A DNA stretch of 64,000 bases from Cyanobium sp. ATX 6A2 (GCF_024346355.1 NZ_JAGQCU010000015.1:1-64000), one strand, 5' to 3'; shown: positions 28,374 to 38,835, counted from the first letter of the stretch. The notes: generated from the letters alone by a model not told the origin. Made by a program: numbers and translations.

Positions 28374-31300
28374 CTAGGACAGAACAATGGCTTTGATCGT
28401 GTCTGCCAAGCCTCGAAGATTGGACGACTGAAAGAAAGCGCCATGCACCCCAGGGATAAATGACACCGAATGCGATCCGCGCCCAAACGACCGCCTGAGC
28501 GATCGCCGAATAATCTCTTCAGGCAACTGGCGAGAAGCAATTGATGCAGTGCCCTGCTCATCGATCTCTCCAGAAGGAGCGCGGAAGGGATTCTGAAAAC
28601 TGTCAGTGCCGTAAAGAATCACCGTACCTTTACTCCAACACAAAACCCGCTGTTGAATCAGCCACATCGAGGGCTCCATCAGGATAAGCGTTCTTACACT
28701 CCTGCCATGGGCGACCAAGTGCCAAGCAATAGCATTGGCAATAATGCCCGCCTGGCAATTACCACCGATCACAAATGGCTCAATTGATGGCTGAATCTCG
28801 AGAATCTCTCGTGCGTACAAGCCAGCCACCTCATACAGAAGAGCAGGGTCAAAATAAATTTGGCGAGCGTTGTCAAGTTCATGGGCAGACCTCATGCCAT
28901 GCACACGCACTGCCCCCATCAATGCCCCAGCAAGACCCTCAAACTCATCAGCTCCCTGAAAACACCAGAACAAACTTGGAAGGGACGATTCACTGCCAAT
29001 CGTCCGGATAAACTGGTGACCTGGTGCAAGCAGTCCAGGCCAATGCGCAAGCATTGTCAACTGCTGTTCTACAAACTGATGCACCTGAGCTGGACCTACA
29101 AGTCGCTCCAGACCGGGCCGCTCCGACTCGTGCCATGAATACTCCAAGCCCTTGGAGCCATTAGCTTTTTGAAGAAACTCCGAGAACGCATTAATTGTTG
29201 GGAAAGAAAAATACCGCGCAACGGGTACCTGCACACCCAATGCCGCATCTACGATTTCCTTCAGCTGCATGGTAAGGAGCGAATGCCCCCCAACCGCAAA
29301 GAAGTTGTCGGTGATTCCGAACTCCCCGTGCCCCAGCACCTCCGTCCAGATCTCGTGCAACATCCGCTCAAGCTCCGTCGTCGGCTCCACCCGACGCTCC
29401 AGATCACCCGCGAACGACGGCTCCGGCAGAGCCTTTCGGTCCAGCTTGCCGTTGCTCGTCAGCGGCAGTGACTTCAGTTCAAACAGTGCCGCAGGCACCA
29501 TGTACTCCGGCAGCCGCTCGGCCAGAAAGCTCCGCAGCTCCTCCCCCGATACCTGGGCTGCTGCCTTGCCAACCCAGTAGCCAATCAGCCTCGGATTGGA
29601 AGGATCGTCCTGCCGCATCACCACCACCGCCTGCGACACGCCAGGGTGCGCCAGCAGGTTCGCCTCGATCTCGCCCGGCTCGATCCGGAAGCCGCGCAGC
29701 TTGATCTGCTCATCCATCCGCCCGTGGAAGGCCAGCGTCCCGTCGGGGTTCCAGCTCGCCAGATCTCCCGACTTGTACAACCGAGCAGTGGGATCAGATG
29801 AGAACGGATCCGGGATGAACTTCTCTGCCGTCAGCTCGGGCTGATTCAGATACCCACGCGCCAGTCCCGCTCCGCCGATGTGCAGTTCGCCAGGCACTCC
29901 GATCGGGCAGGGGTGACCAAAGTCGTCGAGGACTTGCACCGCCGTCATGGCGATGGGCCGGCCCAGCGGCACCCCCCAAGGCTCCTCCAGCAGTTCGCCT
30001 GCACCCAGGCTCTTGCACGAGGTGAAGGTCGTGTTCTCGGTAGGGCCGTAACCGTTGATCAGCTCATGGCCAGGCGGGAAAGCTCCGAGCAGACGTCGCA
30101 CATGCTCAACGGAAAGCACGTCTCCACCCGCCAGCACCTGCCGCACACCGGCCAGGGCCGCCAGTTGGCTGTCCACCATCGCGTTAAACAGGCCTGCGGT
30201 GAGCCAGAGGGTGGTGATCCCCTTGGCTGTCAGCAGCTCAGCCAGCTCAGGCAGGGCCACCTTCCCCGCTGGCGCAACCACAAGCGTGCCGCCATTCAGC
30301 AACGGACCCCAGATCTCGAAGGTGGCGGCATCGAACGCCACCGGCGCCAGCTGCAGCACCGCACTGCCGGCCCCAAACTGGAATCCATTCACCGGATCCA
30401 CCAGCCGCAGAATGGAGCGGTGCTCGATTGCCACACCCTTGGGAGTCCCGGTGGAACCGGAGGTGTAGGTGACATAGGCCAGTGGACGCATGGATGCGGC
30501 AGCGGCGGGTGGAAGGGGAGCGTTGATGACGGCTAGTCCCTCTTGGTTGATCAGAACCTGGCCGCCTGCCTCTTTCAGCAACAGCTGCCGCCGGGCATCC
30601 GGCCACTCCGGATCCAGCGGCAGGTATGCCCCACCCGCCTTCAGGACCGCCAGCAGCGACACGATCAGCTCCACCGATCGCTCCAGGCACACCCCCACGA
30701 TCACCTCAGGGCCCACTCCCAGTTCCCGCAGGTGATGCGCCAGCTGGTTCGCTCGCCCATTCAGCTCGGCATAGCTCAGCTCCTGGTCCTCAAACACCAG
30801 CGCCGTCGCCTCCGGTGTTCGCTCCACCTGCTGCTCGAACAGCTGGTGCACGCACACCTCCGGCACCTCGATCCGCGGGCCCTCCTGCCAGCTCTCGATC
30901 AGCTCGCGCTCGGCCTCAGGCAGCAGATTCAGCGTCTCTGCGGCCGCATCGGGTGTCTGCAGCGCCGAGCTGAGCAGCGTGATCAGATGCCGGCTCAGAC
31001 GTTCGATCCGTTCCCCATCGAACAGATCCCTCGCGTAAACGAGATTTCCCTGGATCCCACCATCCTTTCTCCTGCGCAGGAAGAACTCCAGATCAAAGCG
31101 TGAGGCCGCCGCCGCCGCCGAAAGCGACTCCACCTCCAGGTCCGCGAAGTTCTGCAGAGTCGACCCCGGCAGCTCCATCAGCTGCACCATCACCTGCACC
31201 AGCGGGTTCCGGCTCGTGTCCCGCTCCACCTCCAGCGCCTCCACCATCTGCTCGAACGGCAGCTCCTGGTGCTCATACGCTCCAATCGACCGCTCCCTCA

Positions 31301-32246
31301 CCTGGGCCAGCAGCTCCCGGAAGCTCTGGCCAGCCGCAAAACGGGTACGCACCGGCAGCGTGTTGATGAAAAACCCGATCAGCGCCTCCAGATCCGAGTG
31401 GTTCCTCCCCCAGATCGGCACCCCGATCGCCACATCCTCCTGCCGGCTGTAGCGGTGCAGCAGCAGCGCCACCACCGCCACCAGACCCATCTGCAGCGTC
31501 GCTCCCTCCCTCCGGCACAGCTCCTCAAACGGTCCCAGCAGCTCCGCACCGATCGCGAACGACACGCTCCCGCCACGGTGCGACGGCATCGCCGGACGGC
31601 CGCGGTCCCCCGGCAGCTCCAGGGGCTCCAGACCCTCCAGCTCACCGGACCAATACTGCGTCAGCTTCCGCAGACGCTCGCCGCTCAGGCGCTGCCGCTG
31701 CCACGCCGCGTAGTCCTGGTACTGCACCCGAAGCGGCGCCAGCTCGGGGCTTCGGCCCGTGCAATGCGCGTTGTACAGCTCCGTCAGATCGCGGGCAAGA
31801 ACAGATTGCGACCACCCGTCCGAGGCGATGTGGTGGTGGTTCACCAGCAGCACATGCTCGTCGGCAGTCACCTGGAGCAATCGTGCGCGGAGCAGCACTC
31901 CGGAGGTCAGATCAAAGGGCGTGCTGCGCTCCTCCTCCAGCCACTCCTCGATCACTGCCTCTGAATTGCGCTCTCCCAGCTCCTCGGTTGCCAGAACAAA
32001 GGCCCCCGGCGGATGGATGATCTGCAGCACCTCGCTCCCCTGCAGCCGGAACGACGTGCGCAACGTCGCATGACGCTCGATCAGACCCCCCAGCGCACGC
32101 TCCAGTGCCCGCATATCCAGAGCACCACGCAACCGCCACAGCCTTGGCATGTGATAAGCGGTGAGCCCTGGCTCCAGCTGCTGCAGAAACCACAGCCGGC
32201 TCTGTGCATACGACGCCGGAAAGGCCTGCACCTGCACTGCTGTCAT
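28374..32246 (-). CDS. NRPS termination module: C-A-T-TE
   Basis: This 1290-aa protein has C (1-440, HHIASDG with His138/His139), A (about 455-960, YTSGSTGTPKG, NGYGPTE, K in LTSNGKLDRKALP), T (FFAVGGHSLL near 1010) and TE (about 1085-1290). Aligning A by eye gives the code D-A-F-W-L-G-G-T-F-K, close to known valine codes. The TE nucleophile is Cys1164 (GGNCQAG) instead of Ser, with His1268 (GVHGAFF) as the probable catalytic His. The start overlaps the upstream NRPS stop (ATGA). It would add the last residue (Val-like) and release the product. Confidence 0.93.
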   Translation of the reverse strand: MTAVQVQAFPASYAQSRLWFLQQLEPGLTAYHMPRLWRLRGALDMRALERALGGLIERHATLRTSFRLQGSEVLQIIHPPGAFVLATEELGERNSEAVIEEWLEEERSTPFDLTSGVLLRARLLQVTADEHVLLVNHHHIASDGWSQSVLARDLTELYNAHCTGRSPELAPLRVQYQDYAAWQRQRLSGERLRKLTQYWSGELEGLEPLELPGDRGRPAMPSHRGGSVSFAIGAELLGPFEELCRREGATLQMGLVAVVALLLHRYSRQEDVAIGVPIWGRNHSDLEALIGFFINTLPVRTRFAAGQSFRELLAQVRERSIGAYEHQELPFEQMVEALEVERDTSRNPLVQVMVQLMELPGSTLQNFADLEVESLSAAAAASRFDLEFFLRRRKDGGIQGNLVYARDLFDGERIERLSRHLITLLSSALQTPDAAAETLNLLPEAERELIESWQEGPRIEVPEVCVHQLFEQQVERTPEATALVFEDQELSYAELNGRANQLAHHLRELGVGPEVIVGVCLERSVELIVSLLAVLKAGGAYLPLDPEWPDARRQLLLKEAGGQVLINQEGLAVINAPLPPAAAASMRPLAYVTYTSGSTGTPKGVAIEHRSILRLVDPVNGFQFGAGSAVLQLAPVAFDAATFEIWGPLLNGGTLVVAPAGKVALPELAELLTAKGITTLWLTAGLFNAMVDSQLAALAGVRQVLAGGDVLSVEHVRRLLGAFPPGHELINGYGPTENTTFTSCKSLGAGELLEEPWGVPLGRPIAMTAVQVLDDFGHPCPIGVPGELHIGGAGLARGYLNQPELTAEKFIPDPFSSDPTARLYKSGDLASWNPDGTLAFHGRMDEQIKLRGFRIEPGEIEANLLAHPGVSQAVVVMRQDDPSNPRLIGYWVGKAAAQVSGEELRSFLAERLPEYMVPAALFELKSLPLTSNGKLDRKALPEPSFAGDLERRVEPTTELERMLHEIWTEVLGHGEFGITDNFFAVGGHSLLTMQLKEIVDAALGVQVPVARYFSFPTINAFSEFLQKANGSKGLEYSWHESERPGLERLVGPAQVHQFVEQQLTMLAHWPGLLAPGHQFIRTIGSESSLPSLFWCFQGADEFEGLAGALMGAVRVHGMRSAHELDNARQIYFDPALLYEVAGLYAREILEIQPSIEPFVIGGNCQAGIIANAIAWHLVAHGRSVRTLILMEPSMWLIQQRVLCWSKGTVILYGTDSFQNPFRAPSGEIDEQGTASIASRQLPEEIIRRSLRRSFGRGSHSVSFIPGVHGAFFQSSNLRGLADTIKAIVLS
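30600..32200 (-). repeat. Long near-identical segment, copy A (C domain and A N-terminal part)
   Basis: This segment of the last NRPS module matches 33810-35420 at very high similarity in both DNA and protein (for example the LRVQYQDYAAWQRQRLSGERLRKLTQYW block). It points to recent module duplication or gene conversion and is a likely site of recombination or assembly collapse. Confidence 0.75.
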
Positions 32247-35200
32247 GGGAGCTCGAACGGGATGGGCGTGGCCATGGGGATGGCAGTGGCTGGTTCATTC
32301 CCCTCAGTACTCCAGTCTGCAGATTCCACCAAGGCAGCCAGACCCGCAATCGTGGGGCTCTGGAAGACCGCCGCCAGCGACGGCCCGCGGCCGAACGCCT
32401 GCTCGATCCGCGTCACCAGGCGCACCGCCGCCAGCGAATGCCCCCCGACCGCAAAGAAGTTGTCCGTGATCCCGAACTCTCCGTGCCCCAGCACCTCCGT
32501 CCAGATCCCGTACAGCGTCCGCTCCAGCTCGCTCGTCGGCTCCACACGCCGCTCCAGATCACCCGCGAACGACGGCTCCGGCAGCGCCTTGCGGTTCAGC
32601 TTGCCGTTGCTCGTCAGCGGCAGGCTCTCCAGTTCCACAAACCCCGCCGGCACCATGTACTCCGGCAGCCGCTCGGCCAGGAAGCTCCGCAGCTTCTCGG
32701 CGCTGTCTGCTCCGGCAGCACCTTTTTCGGGAACCCAGTAGGCGATCAGACGCGGGTTGGACGGATCGTCCTGCCGCAGCACCACCACCGCCTGCGACAC
32801 AGCCGGATGCTCCAGCAGGTTCGCCTCGATCTCGCCCGGTTCGATCCGGAATCCACGCAGCTTGATCTGCTGATCAATCCGCCCGTGGAACGCCAGTGTC
32901 CCGTCTGGATTCCAGCTCGCCAGATCTCCCGATTTATACAGCCGAGCTGCCGGATCTGATGACAAAGGATCCGGGATGAACTTCTCCGCCGTCAGCTCGG
33001 GTTGATTCAGATACCCGCGCGCCAATCCCGCTCCGCCAATGTGCAGCTCGCCGGGGACACCAATAGGGCAGGATCTCAGCGCCCCATCAAGAATCAGGAT
33101 CGTTGTATTATGCAGCGGCCTGCCAATCGAGATTGCGGCAGAATCCCGGACTCGCTCATAGCTGATTCCGGCGCACCCAGGGGCTTCCGTTGTTCCATAC
33201 AGATGCAGAAGGCTGACGCCCTGCTTTTCGCAAAGCCGAGCTGCAAGGGAAGGCTTTAGCGATTCTCCGATCGCTATCAGCCTGGAAGAATTCAGCCCGT
33301 GCAGTCCACAACTGACCAGCTCCTCCCAGTGACTTGGTGTCGCCTGGATACGCGTGATGCGCCTGTCAGAGACCAGCATGGCCAGCCCGCCAGGAGACAT
33401 TCTCTGTGATTCAGATGCCAGAATTGCGACGCATCCCTTGGTGAGAGGGAAAATAGTTTCCCGAAGGGATATGTCAAATCCAAAGGAACTAAGCCCCAAT
33501 ATGGCCTCCGATCCCGTCAGCCCCCATTCCCTGCATACGGAAAGGCATTTCAGCGTAGCCACTCGGTGGGTGATTTCGATCCCTTTCGGCGTACCGGTCG
33601 ACCCCGACGTAAAAATGACGTAAGCCAGTCCACCTACGCTTTCTGGCCTTGACTGCAGATTGTCGGCAGACTTTATCCAGACTGCATCTGAAGCCACACC
33701 GATGAAGCAAATAGTGCCGCCCTCTAAAGCCATCCTGGCTTCATTCTTGCTTCCAATCATGTATTGACAGCTCGCTTGATTCAAGACAAGCCCGGTGCGG
33801 CTCTCTGGCCACTCCGGATCCAGCGGCAGGTAAGCCCCACCAGCCTTCAAAATCGCCAGCAGCGACACGATCAGCTCCACCGATCGCTCCAGGCACACCC
33901 CAACAATCACCTCAGGGCCCACTCCCAGATCCCTCAGGTGATGGGCCAGCTGGTTCGCACGCGCATTCAGTTCGGCATAGCTCAGTTCCTGGTCCTCAAA
34001 CACCAGCGCCGTCGCCTCCGGCGTGCGCTCCACCTGTTGCTCGAACAGCTGGTGCACGCACACCTCGGGCAGCTCGATCCGCGGGCCCTCCTGCCAGCTC
34101 TCGATCAGCTCGCGCTCCGCCTCAGGCAGCAGATTCAGCGCCTCTGCGGCCGCATCGGGGGTCTGCAGTGCCGACCTCAGCAACGTCTGCAGATGCCGGC
34201 TCAGACGCTCGATCCGTTCCCCATCGAACAGATCCCTTGCATAGGCGATCGAACCCCTCAGGCCCCCATCGGCACCGCGGCGCAGATAGAACGACAGATC
34301 CAGCTTCGACGATTCACTCTTGGTCGGCAGGCTCTCCACCTCCAGATCCTCACAGTTCTGCAGCGTCGACTCCGGCAGCTCCATCAGCTGCACCATCACC
34401 TGCACCAGCGGGTTCCGGCTCGTGTCCCGCTCCACATTCAGCGCCTCCACCATCTGCTCGAACGGCAGCTCCTGGTGCTCATACGCTCCGATCGACCGCT
34501 CCCTCACCTGCGCCAGCAGCTCACGGAAGCTCTGGCCGGCCGCAAAACGGGTACGCACCGGCAAAGTGTTGATGAAAAACCCCATCAACAGCTCCAGATC
34601 AGGGTGATTCCGACCCCAGATCGGTACACCGATCGCAAAATCATCCTGCCGGCTGTAGCGGTGCAGCAGCAGCGCCACCACCGCCAGGAGCCCCATCTGC
34701 AGCGTTGCCCCCTCCCTCCGGCACAGCTCCTCAAAGAGCTGCAGCAGCTCCGCACCGATCTCGAACGACACGCTCCCGCCACGGTGTGAAGGCATCGCCG
34801 GTCGGGCACGATCCCCAGGCAGCTCCAGAGGCTCGAGGCCCTCGAGCTCCCCGATCCAATACTGCGTCAGCTTCCGCAGACGCTCGCCGCTCAGGCGCTG
34901 CCGTTGCCAGGCCGCGTAGTCCTGGTACTGCACACGCAGCGGCGCCAGCCGTGGCTCCCGGTTCCCGTGCTGGGCGTTGTATAGCTCCGTCAGATCACGG
35001 GCAAGAACAGAGCGCGACCAGCCGTCCGAGGCGATGTGGTGGTGGTTCACCAGCAGCACATGCTCCTCAGCTGTCACCTGCAGCAGTCGTGCACGCAGCA
35101 ACATTCCGGAGCTCAGATCAAATGGGGTGCGGCGGTCCTCCTCCAGCCACTCCTCGATCACCTCCTCCCCATCCCGCTCTCCCAGCTCCTCCACCGCCAG

Positions 35201-35446
35201 CGCAAAGGCTCCCGGCGGATGGATCAGCTGCAGCACCTCGCTCCCCTGCAGTCGGAACGAGCTCCGCAACGTCCCATGCCGCTCGATCAGGCCTCCCAGC
35301 GCACGCTCCAGAGCCCCCTCGTCCAGCTCACCCCGCAGACGCCACACCGCTGGCATGTGGTACGCCGTCAGATCCGGCTCTAGCTGCTGCAGAAACCACA
35401 GACGGCTCTGGGCGGAGGACGCATGAAAGGCCTGTAGTGCGTTCAC
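32243..35446 (-). CDS. NRPS extension module: C-A-T
   Basis: This 1067-aa protein has an intact C domain (NHHHIASDGW), an A domain (FTSGSTGTPKG, LYGTTE) and T (FFAVGGHSLAA). It is near-identical to the downstream module in C and in both ends of A, but the substrate-binding core (about residues 545-795) is unrelated. The by-eye code is D-I-R-Q-I-I-L-G-C-K, which I cannot assign. Both ends overlap the neighbours as ATGA, so it is translationally coupled. There is no epimerase or methyltransferase domain. Confidence 0.92.
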   Translation of the reverse strand: MNALQAFHASSAQSRLWFLQQLEPDLTAYHMPAVWRLRGELDEGALERALGGLIERHGTLRSSFRLQGSEVLQLIHPPGAFALAVEELGERDGEEVIEEWLEEDRRTPFDLSSGMLLRARLLQVTAEEHVLLVNHHHIASDGWSRSVLARDLTELYNAQHGNREPRLAPLRVQYQDYAAWQRQRLSGERLRKLTQYWIGELEGLEPLELPGDRARPAMPSHRGGSVSFEIGAELLQLFEELCRREGATLQMGLLAVVALLLHRYSRQDDFAIGVPIWGRNHPDLELLMGFFINTLPVRTRFAAGQSFRELLAQVRERSIGAYEHQELPFEQMVEALNVERDTSRNPLVQVMVQLMELPESTLQNCEDLEVESLPTKSESSKLDLSFYLRRGADGGLRGSIAYARDLFDGERIERLSRHLQTLLRSALQTPDAAAEALNLLPEAERELIESWQEGPRIELPEVCVHQLFEQQVERTPEATALVFEDQELSYAELNARANQLAHHLRDLGVGPEVIVGVCLERSVELIVSLLAILKAGGAYLPLDPEWPESRTGLVLNQASCQYMIGSKNEARMALEGGTICFIGVASDAVWIKSADNLQSRPESVGGLAYVIFTSGSTGTPKGIEITHRVATLKCLSVCREWGLTGSEAILGLSSFGFDISLRETIFPLTKGCVAILASESQRMSPGGLAMLVSDRRITRIQATPSHWEELVSCGLHGLNSSRLIAIGESLKPSLAARLCEKQGVSLLHLYGTTEAPGCAGISYERVRDSAAISIGRPLHNTTILILDGALRSCPIGVPGELHIGGAGLARGYLNQPELTAEKFIPDPLSSDPAARLYKSGDLASWNPDGTLAFHGRIDQQIKLRGFRIEPGEIEANLLEHPAVSQAVVVLRQDDPSNPRLIAYWVPEKGAAGADSAEKLRSFLAERLPEYMVPAGFVELESLPLTSNGKLNRKALPEPSFAGDLERRVEPTSELERTLYGIWTEVLGHGEFGITDNFFAVGGHSLAAVRLVTRIEQAFGRGPSLAAVFQSPTIAGLAALVESADWSTEGNEPATAIPMATPIPFELP
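33810..35420 (-). repeat. Long near-identical segment, copy B (C domain and A N-terminal part)
   Basis: Partner of 30600-32200. A second homologous pair, 29300-29900 and 32430-33060, covers the C-terminal A subdomain and carrier of the same modules. Only the A-domain cores between the two pairs differ. Confidence 0.75.
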
Positions 35447-38400
35447 GGGAGATCGAGCTGGATCGGGGCGGCAATCTGGATGGCGGTGGCTTGGTCGAGT
35501 TTCTCAGCTACCCATTCTCCTCGATCCGGCAATGCAACCAGCCCCGCAATCGTGGGGTGCTGGAACACCGCCGCCAGCGCTAGCGCGCGCCCGAACGTCT
35601 GCTCGATGCGAGACACCAGCCGGGCAGCAGCCAGGGAGTGACCACCGATCTGGAAGAAGTTATCCGTGATCCCGAACTCTTCATGCCCCAGCACCTCCAC
35701 CCAGATCCCATGCAGCGTCCGCTCCAGCTCGCTGGCGGGCTCAACCCGCTGCTGCGAATCGCTGGCAAAGGACGGAGCGGGCAGGGCCCGCCGATCCAGC
35801 TTGCCGTTGCTCGTCAGTGGCAGCGCCTCGAGCTGCACGAAAGCCGAGGGCACCATGTAGTCAGGCAGGCGCTTAGCGAGGAAGGAGCGAAGCTGTTCGC
35901 TCGTGGCTGAGGGGGAGGATGGAGTAGTAGCCTCCCCTACCCAGTAACCGATCAGGCGCGGATTGACAGGGTCGTCCTGGCGCAGCACCACCACCGCCTG
36001 CGACACACCGGGGTGCTCCAACAGATTCACCTCGATCTCTCCAGGCTCGATCCGGAAGCCCCGCAGCTTGATCTGGTGATCAATCCGGCCGTGGAAAGCC
36101 AGTGTCCCGTCGGGATTCCAGCTCGCCAGATCCCCCGACTTGTACAGCCTAGCCACTGGATCAGATGAAAACGGATCCGGAATGAACTTCTCGGCCGTGA
36201 GCTCGGGGTTGTTGAGGTAGCCGCGTGCCAAACCCTTTCCTCCGATGTGCAGCTCCCCGGGGATGCCAATCGGGCAGGGGTGGCCTGAACCATCCAGAAC
36301 CCGCGTAACCGTCTCAGGCAATGGAACACCGATGGGAGCAAGTTTGGCCTGCTGACCAACAGATATGTCATGGGTTGTTGAGTATATGGTTGTCTCTGTT
36401 GGCCCATAGGTGTGAGTAAGTCGATGCCCCTGTGTCAGAGGGAATTTTCCCGCAAGGTCAGCGGTCAATGGCTCAGCCGAGGCAAAGGCATGGGTTGGAA
36501 TGGAAGGGACAAATCCGGCATCGAAGACTGCCTGCCATTGCGAAGATGACATCGACAATCGATCGCACCCAGCTCTATGGATCAGGCCGATCAGACACCT
36601 AGGATCCTGACATTCATCCAAGGTGGCGACAACCACGCTTGCACCGGCTGCAAGTGGAATCAGTGTGGTTCTCAGCGTCATGTCGAAGCTGAACGAACCG
36701 TTGCAGAGAACACGCCGATCCAGGCCTAGATCCCAGCGCAGAAGCAGATCTTGACCCCTAAGCAGCAATCCCCCATGCTCAATAAGAACCCCCTTTGGAG
36801 CCCCGGCTGAGCCTGACGTATAGACAACATAGGCAAGCTGATTCCTGTCAACAGGGATCGAAGGATTCCGCCCTGATGGAGCCGAGGCTGCCGGAAGAGA
36901 GGGGTACAAAGGCATCGCCAGAATGCCTATTCTGTCCTCAGCCTGATCGTCATCGACAACACGGAGCCTCGGGGAGGCATCGTCAGACACGAGATTCTTT
37001 CTGGAAACAGGCCAAGCAGAATCAATCGCCAGGAAAGCAGAGCCAGCCTTCAGACAGGCAAGCGTTGCAACGATCCAATGGTGAGGACGAGATAGCTCAA
37101 GAGCCACAATGTCTCCAGGGCCAGCACCACAATCAATCAGCTTCCAGGACAGAACATTGGCCCAGATATTCAGATCGGCATAGGTGAGCTCGATATCATT
37201 TTGCAAGTCTTGCTGCGAGTTGTGAGAGCTGGTCGGCTGCGATCGTCGGGGGACCTGAAAGATCAGCGCAATGGCATCCGGCGTCCGTTCCACCTGCTGC
37301 TCGAACAGCTCATGCAGGCAGAGGTCCGGCACCTCAATCTCGGGGCCCTGCTGCCAGCTCTCGATCAGCTGCCGCTCAGCTTCCGGCATCAGGTTCATGG
37401 AGCCGGCAGGGGCATCGGGAGCCTCCAGCAGCGACGCGAGCAACGTCTGCAGATGGGTGGTGAGCCGCTCAATCCGCTCGGCCTCAAAAAGATCGCTGGT
37501 ATAGCTGACAGTTCCTTGCAGGCCTTGATCAGCCGTGCGGCACAATTGAAATGACAGATCAACCTTGGAAGCAGTGCCCTTGGCCGCAAGCTGCTCCACC
37601 TGCAGACCCTCCATGCCCTGCAGCGAAGCATCCGGCAGTTCCATCAGCTGAAGAATCACCTGCACCAGCGGGTTCCGGCTGGTGTCCCGCTCCATCTGCA
37701 GCGCCTCCACCATCTGCTCGAACGGCAGCTCCTCGTGTTCGTAGGCCTGGACTGAAGTGTCCTTCACCTGCCGGAGCAGCTCCCGGAAGCTCTGCTCGCG
37801 CTGGAAGCGGGTACGGATCGGCAGCGTGTTGATGAAAAAACCGATCAACGGCTCCAGATCAGGGTGATTCCGACCCCAGATCGGTACACCGATCGCAAAG
37901 TCATCCTGGCGGCTATACCGGTGCAGCAGCAGCGCCACCAACGCCAGCAGGCCCATCTGCAACGTTGCTCCTTCCGTGCGGCACAGCTCTTCGAATGGCC
38001 GCAGCAGCTCAGCCTCGATCCGAAACGACACGCGCCCGCCCACGTAGCTGGGCGACGCTGGCCTCGTGTGATCCCACGGCAGTTCCAGTGGCTGCAGACC
38101 GATCAGCTGAGGCATCCAGTAGTCCTTCAGCTGCTGCAGCCTCTGCCCTCCGAGGCGCTCACGCTGCCAGGCCGCATAGTCCTGGTAGTGAACGGTGAGC
38201 GGCGGGAGCTGAGGCGAACGGTTGGAGTGGTGGGCGTTGTACAGCTCAATGAGATCTCGATGCAGCACGCTGAGCGACCACCCATCCGAGGCAATGTGGT
38301 GGTGGTTCAAGAGCAGCACATGCTCCTGGTCATCCACCGCCAGAAGACGAGCTCGTAGCAGCACACCTGAAGCCAGATCGAACGGGGTGCTGCGCTCCTC

Positions 38401-38835
38401 CTCCAGCCAGCCCTTGATGACCTCCTCCGCATTCCGACCGCCCAAGGTGTCGGCTGTCAGGGGGAAAGCAACGGAAGGGTGAAGGATCTGCAAGACCTTT
38501 CCTTGCTCCAGCCGGAAAGAGGTGCACAAGGTGGGATGGCGCTCGCTCAGCGCGACGAGAGCCGCATGCAGGGCCTGAACATCCAGCTCACCCCGCAGCC
38601 GCCACAGGGCTGGCATGTGGTATGTCGTCAGCTCCGGCTGCAGCTGCTGCAAAAGCCACAACCGGCTCTGGGCAAAGGAGGCCTGATAGGCCTGGCAGCC
38701 CGCCGGCCAGTCACCTGCCAGAGGCTCCGCGGCGGGAATGACAGGAGTCGCCGCCGATCGCCCGGGAGCGGCAGACACGAACGAGGCCAGCCGCCGGAGG
38801 CGTTCCAGCCGGGAAGACTGAGAGGAACCGCTCAT
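35443..38835 (-). CDS. NRPS extension module: C-A-T (first in line)
   Basis: This 1130-aa protein has an N-terminal linker (about 1-45) that may dock to an upstream carrier. A C domain (NHHHIASDGW), A (VYTSGSAGAPKG, TYGPTE) and T (FFQIGGHSLAA) follow. The by-eye A code is D-M-R-S-F-S-T-I-Y-K, unassigned. It shares an Arg at the third code position with the next module (FDMTLR versus FDISLR). ATG 38835 overlaps the upstream lyase-like stop (ATGA), which supports this start over 38973. Its C domain would accept the starter acyl group. Confidence 0.92.
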   Translation of the reverse strand: MSGSSQSSRLERLRRLASFVSAAPGRSAATPVIPAAEPLAGDWPAGCQAYQASFAQSRLWLLQQLQPELTTYHMPALWRLRGELDVQALHAALVALSERHPTLCTSFRLEQGKVLQILHPSVAFPLTADTLGGRNAEEVIKGWLEEERSTPFDLASGVLLRARLLAVDDQEHVLLLNHHHIASDGWSLSVLHRDLIELYNAHHSNRSPQLPPLTVHYQDYAAWQRERLGGQRLQQLKDYWMPQLIGLQPLELPWDHTRPASPSYVGGRVSFRIEAELLRPFEELCRTEGATLQMGLLALVALLLHRYSRQDDFAIGVPIWGRNHPDLEPLIGFFINTLPIRTRFQREQSFRELLRQVKDTSVQAYEHEELPFEQMVEALQMERDTSRNPLVQVILQLMELPDASLQGMEGLQVEQLAAKGTASKVDLSFQLCRTADQGLQGTVSYTSDLFEAERIERLTTHLQTLLASLLEAPDAPAGSMNLMPEAERQLIESWQQGPEIEVPDLCLHELFEQQVERTPDAIALIFQVPRRSQPTSSHNSQQDLQNDIELTYADLNIWANVLSWKLIDCGAGPGDIVALELSRPHHWIVATLACLKAGSAFLAIDSAWPVSRKNLVSDDASPRLRVVDDDQAEDRIGILAMPLYPSLPAASAPSGRNPSIPVDRNQLAYVVYTSGSAGAPKGVLIEHGGLLLRGQDLLLRWDLGLDRRVLCNGSFSFDMTLRTTLIPLAAGASVVVATLDECQDPRCLIGLIHRAGCDRLSMSSSQWQAVFDAGFVPSIPTHAFASAEPLTADLAGKFPLTQGHRLTHTYGPTETTIYSTTHDISVGQQAKLAPIGVPLPETVTRVLDGSGHPCPIGIPGELHIGGKGLARGYLNNPELTAEKFIPDPFSSDPVARLYKSGDLASWNPDGTLAFHGRIDHQIKLRGFRIEPGEIEVNLLEHPGVSQAVVVLRQDDPVNPRLIGYWVGEATTPSSPSATSEQLRSFLAKRLPDYMVPSAFVQLEALPLTSNGKLDRRALPAPSFASDSQQRVEPASELERTLHGIWVEVLGHEEFGITDNFFQIGGHSLAAARLVSRIEQTFGRALALAAVFQHPTIAGLVALPDRGEWVAEKLDQATAIQIAAPIQLDLP

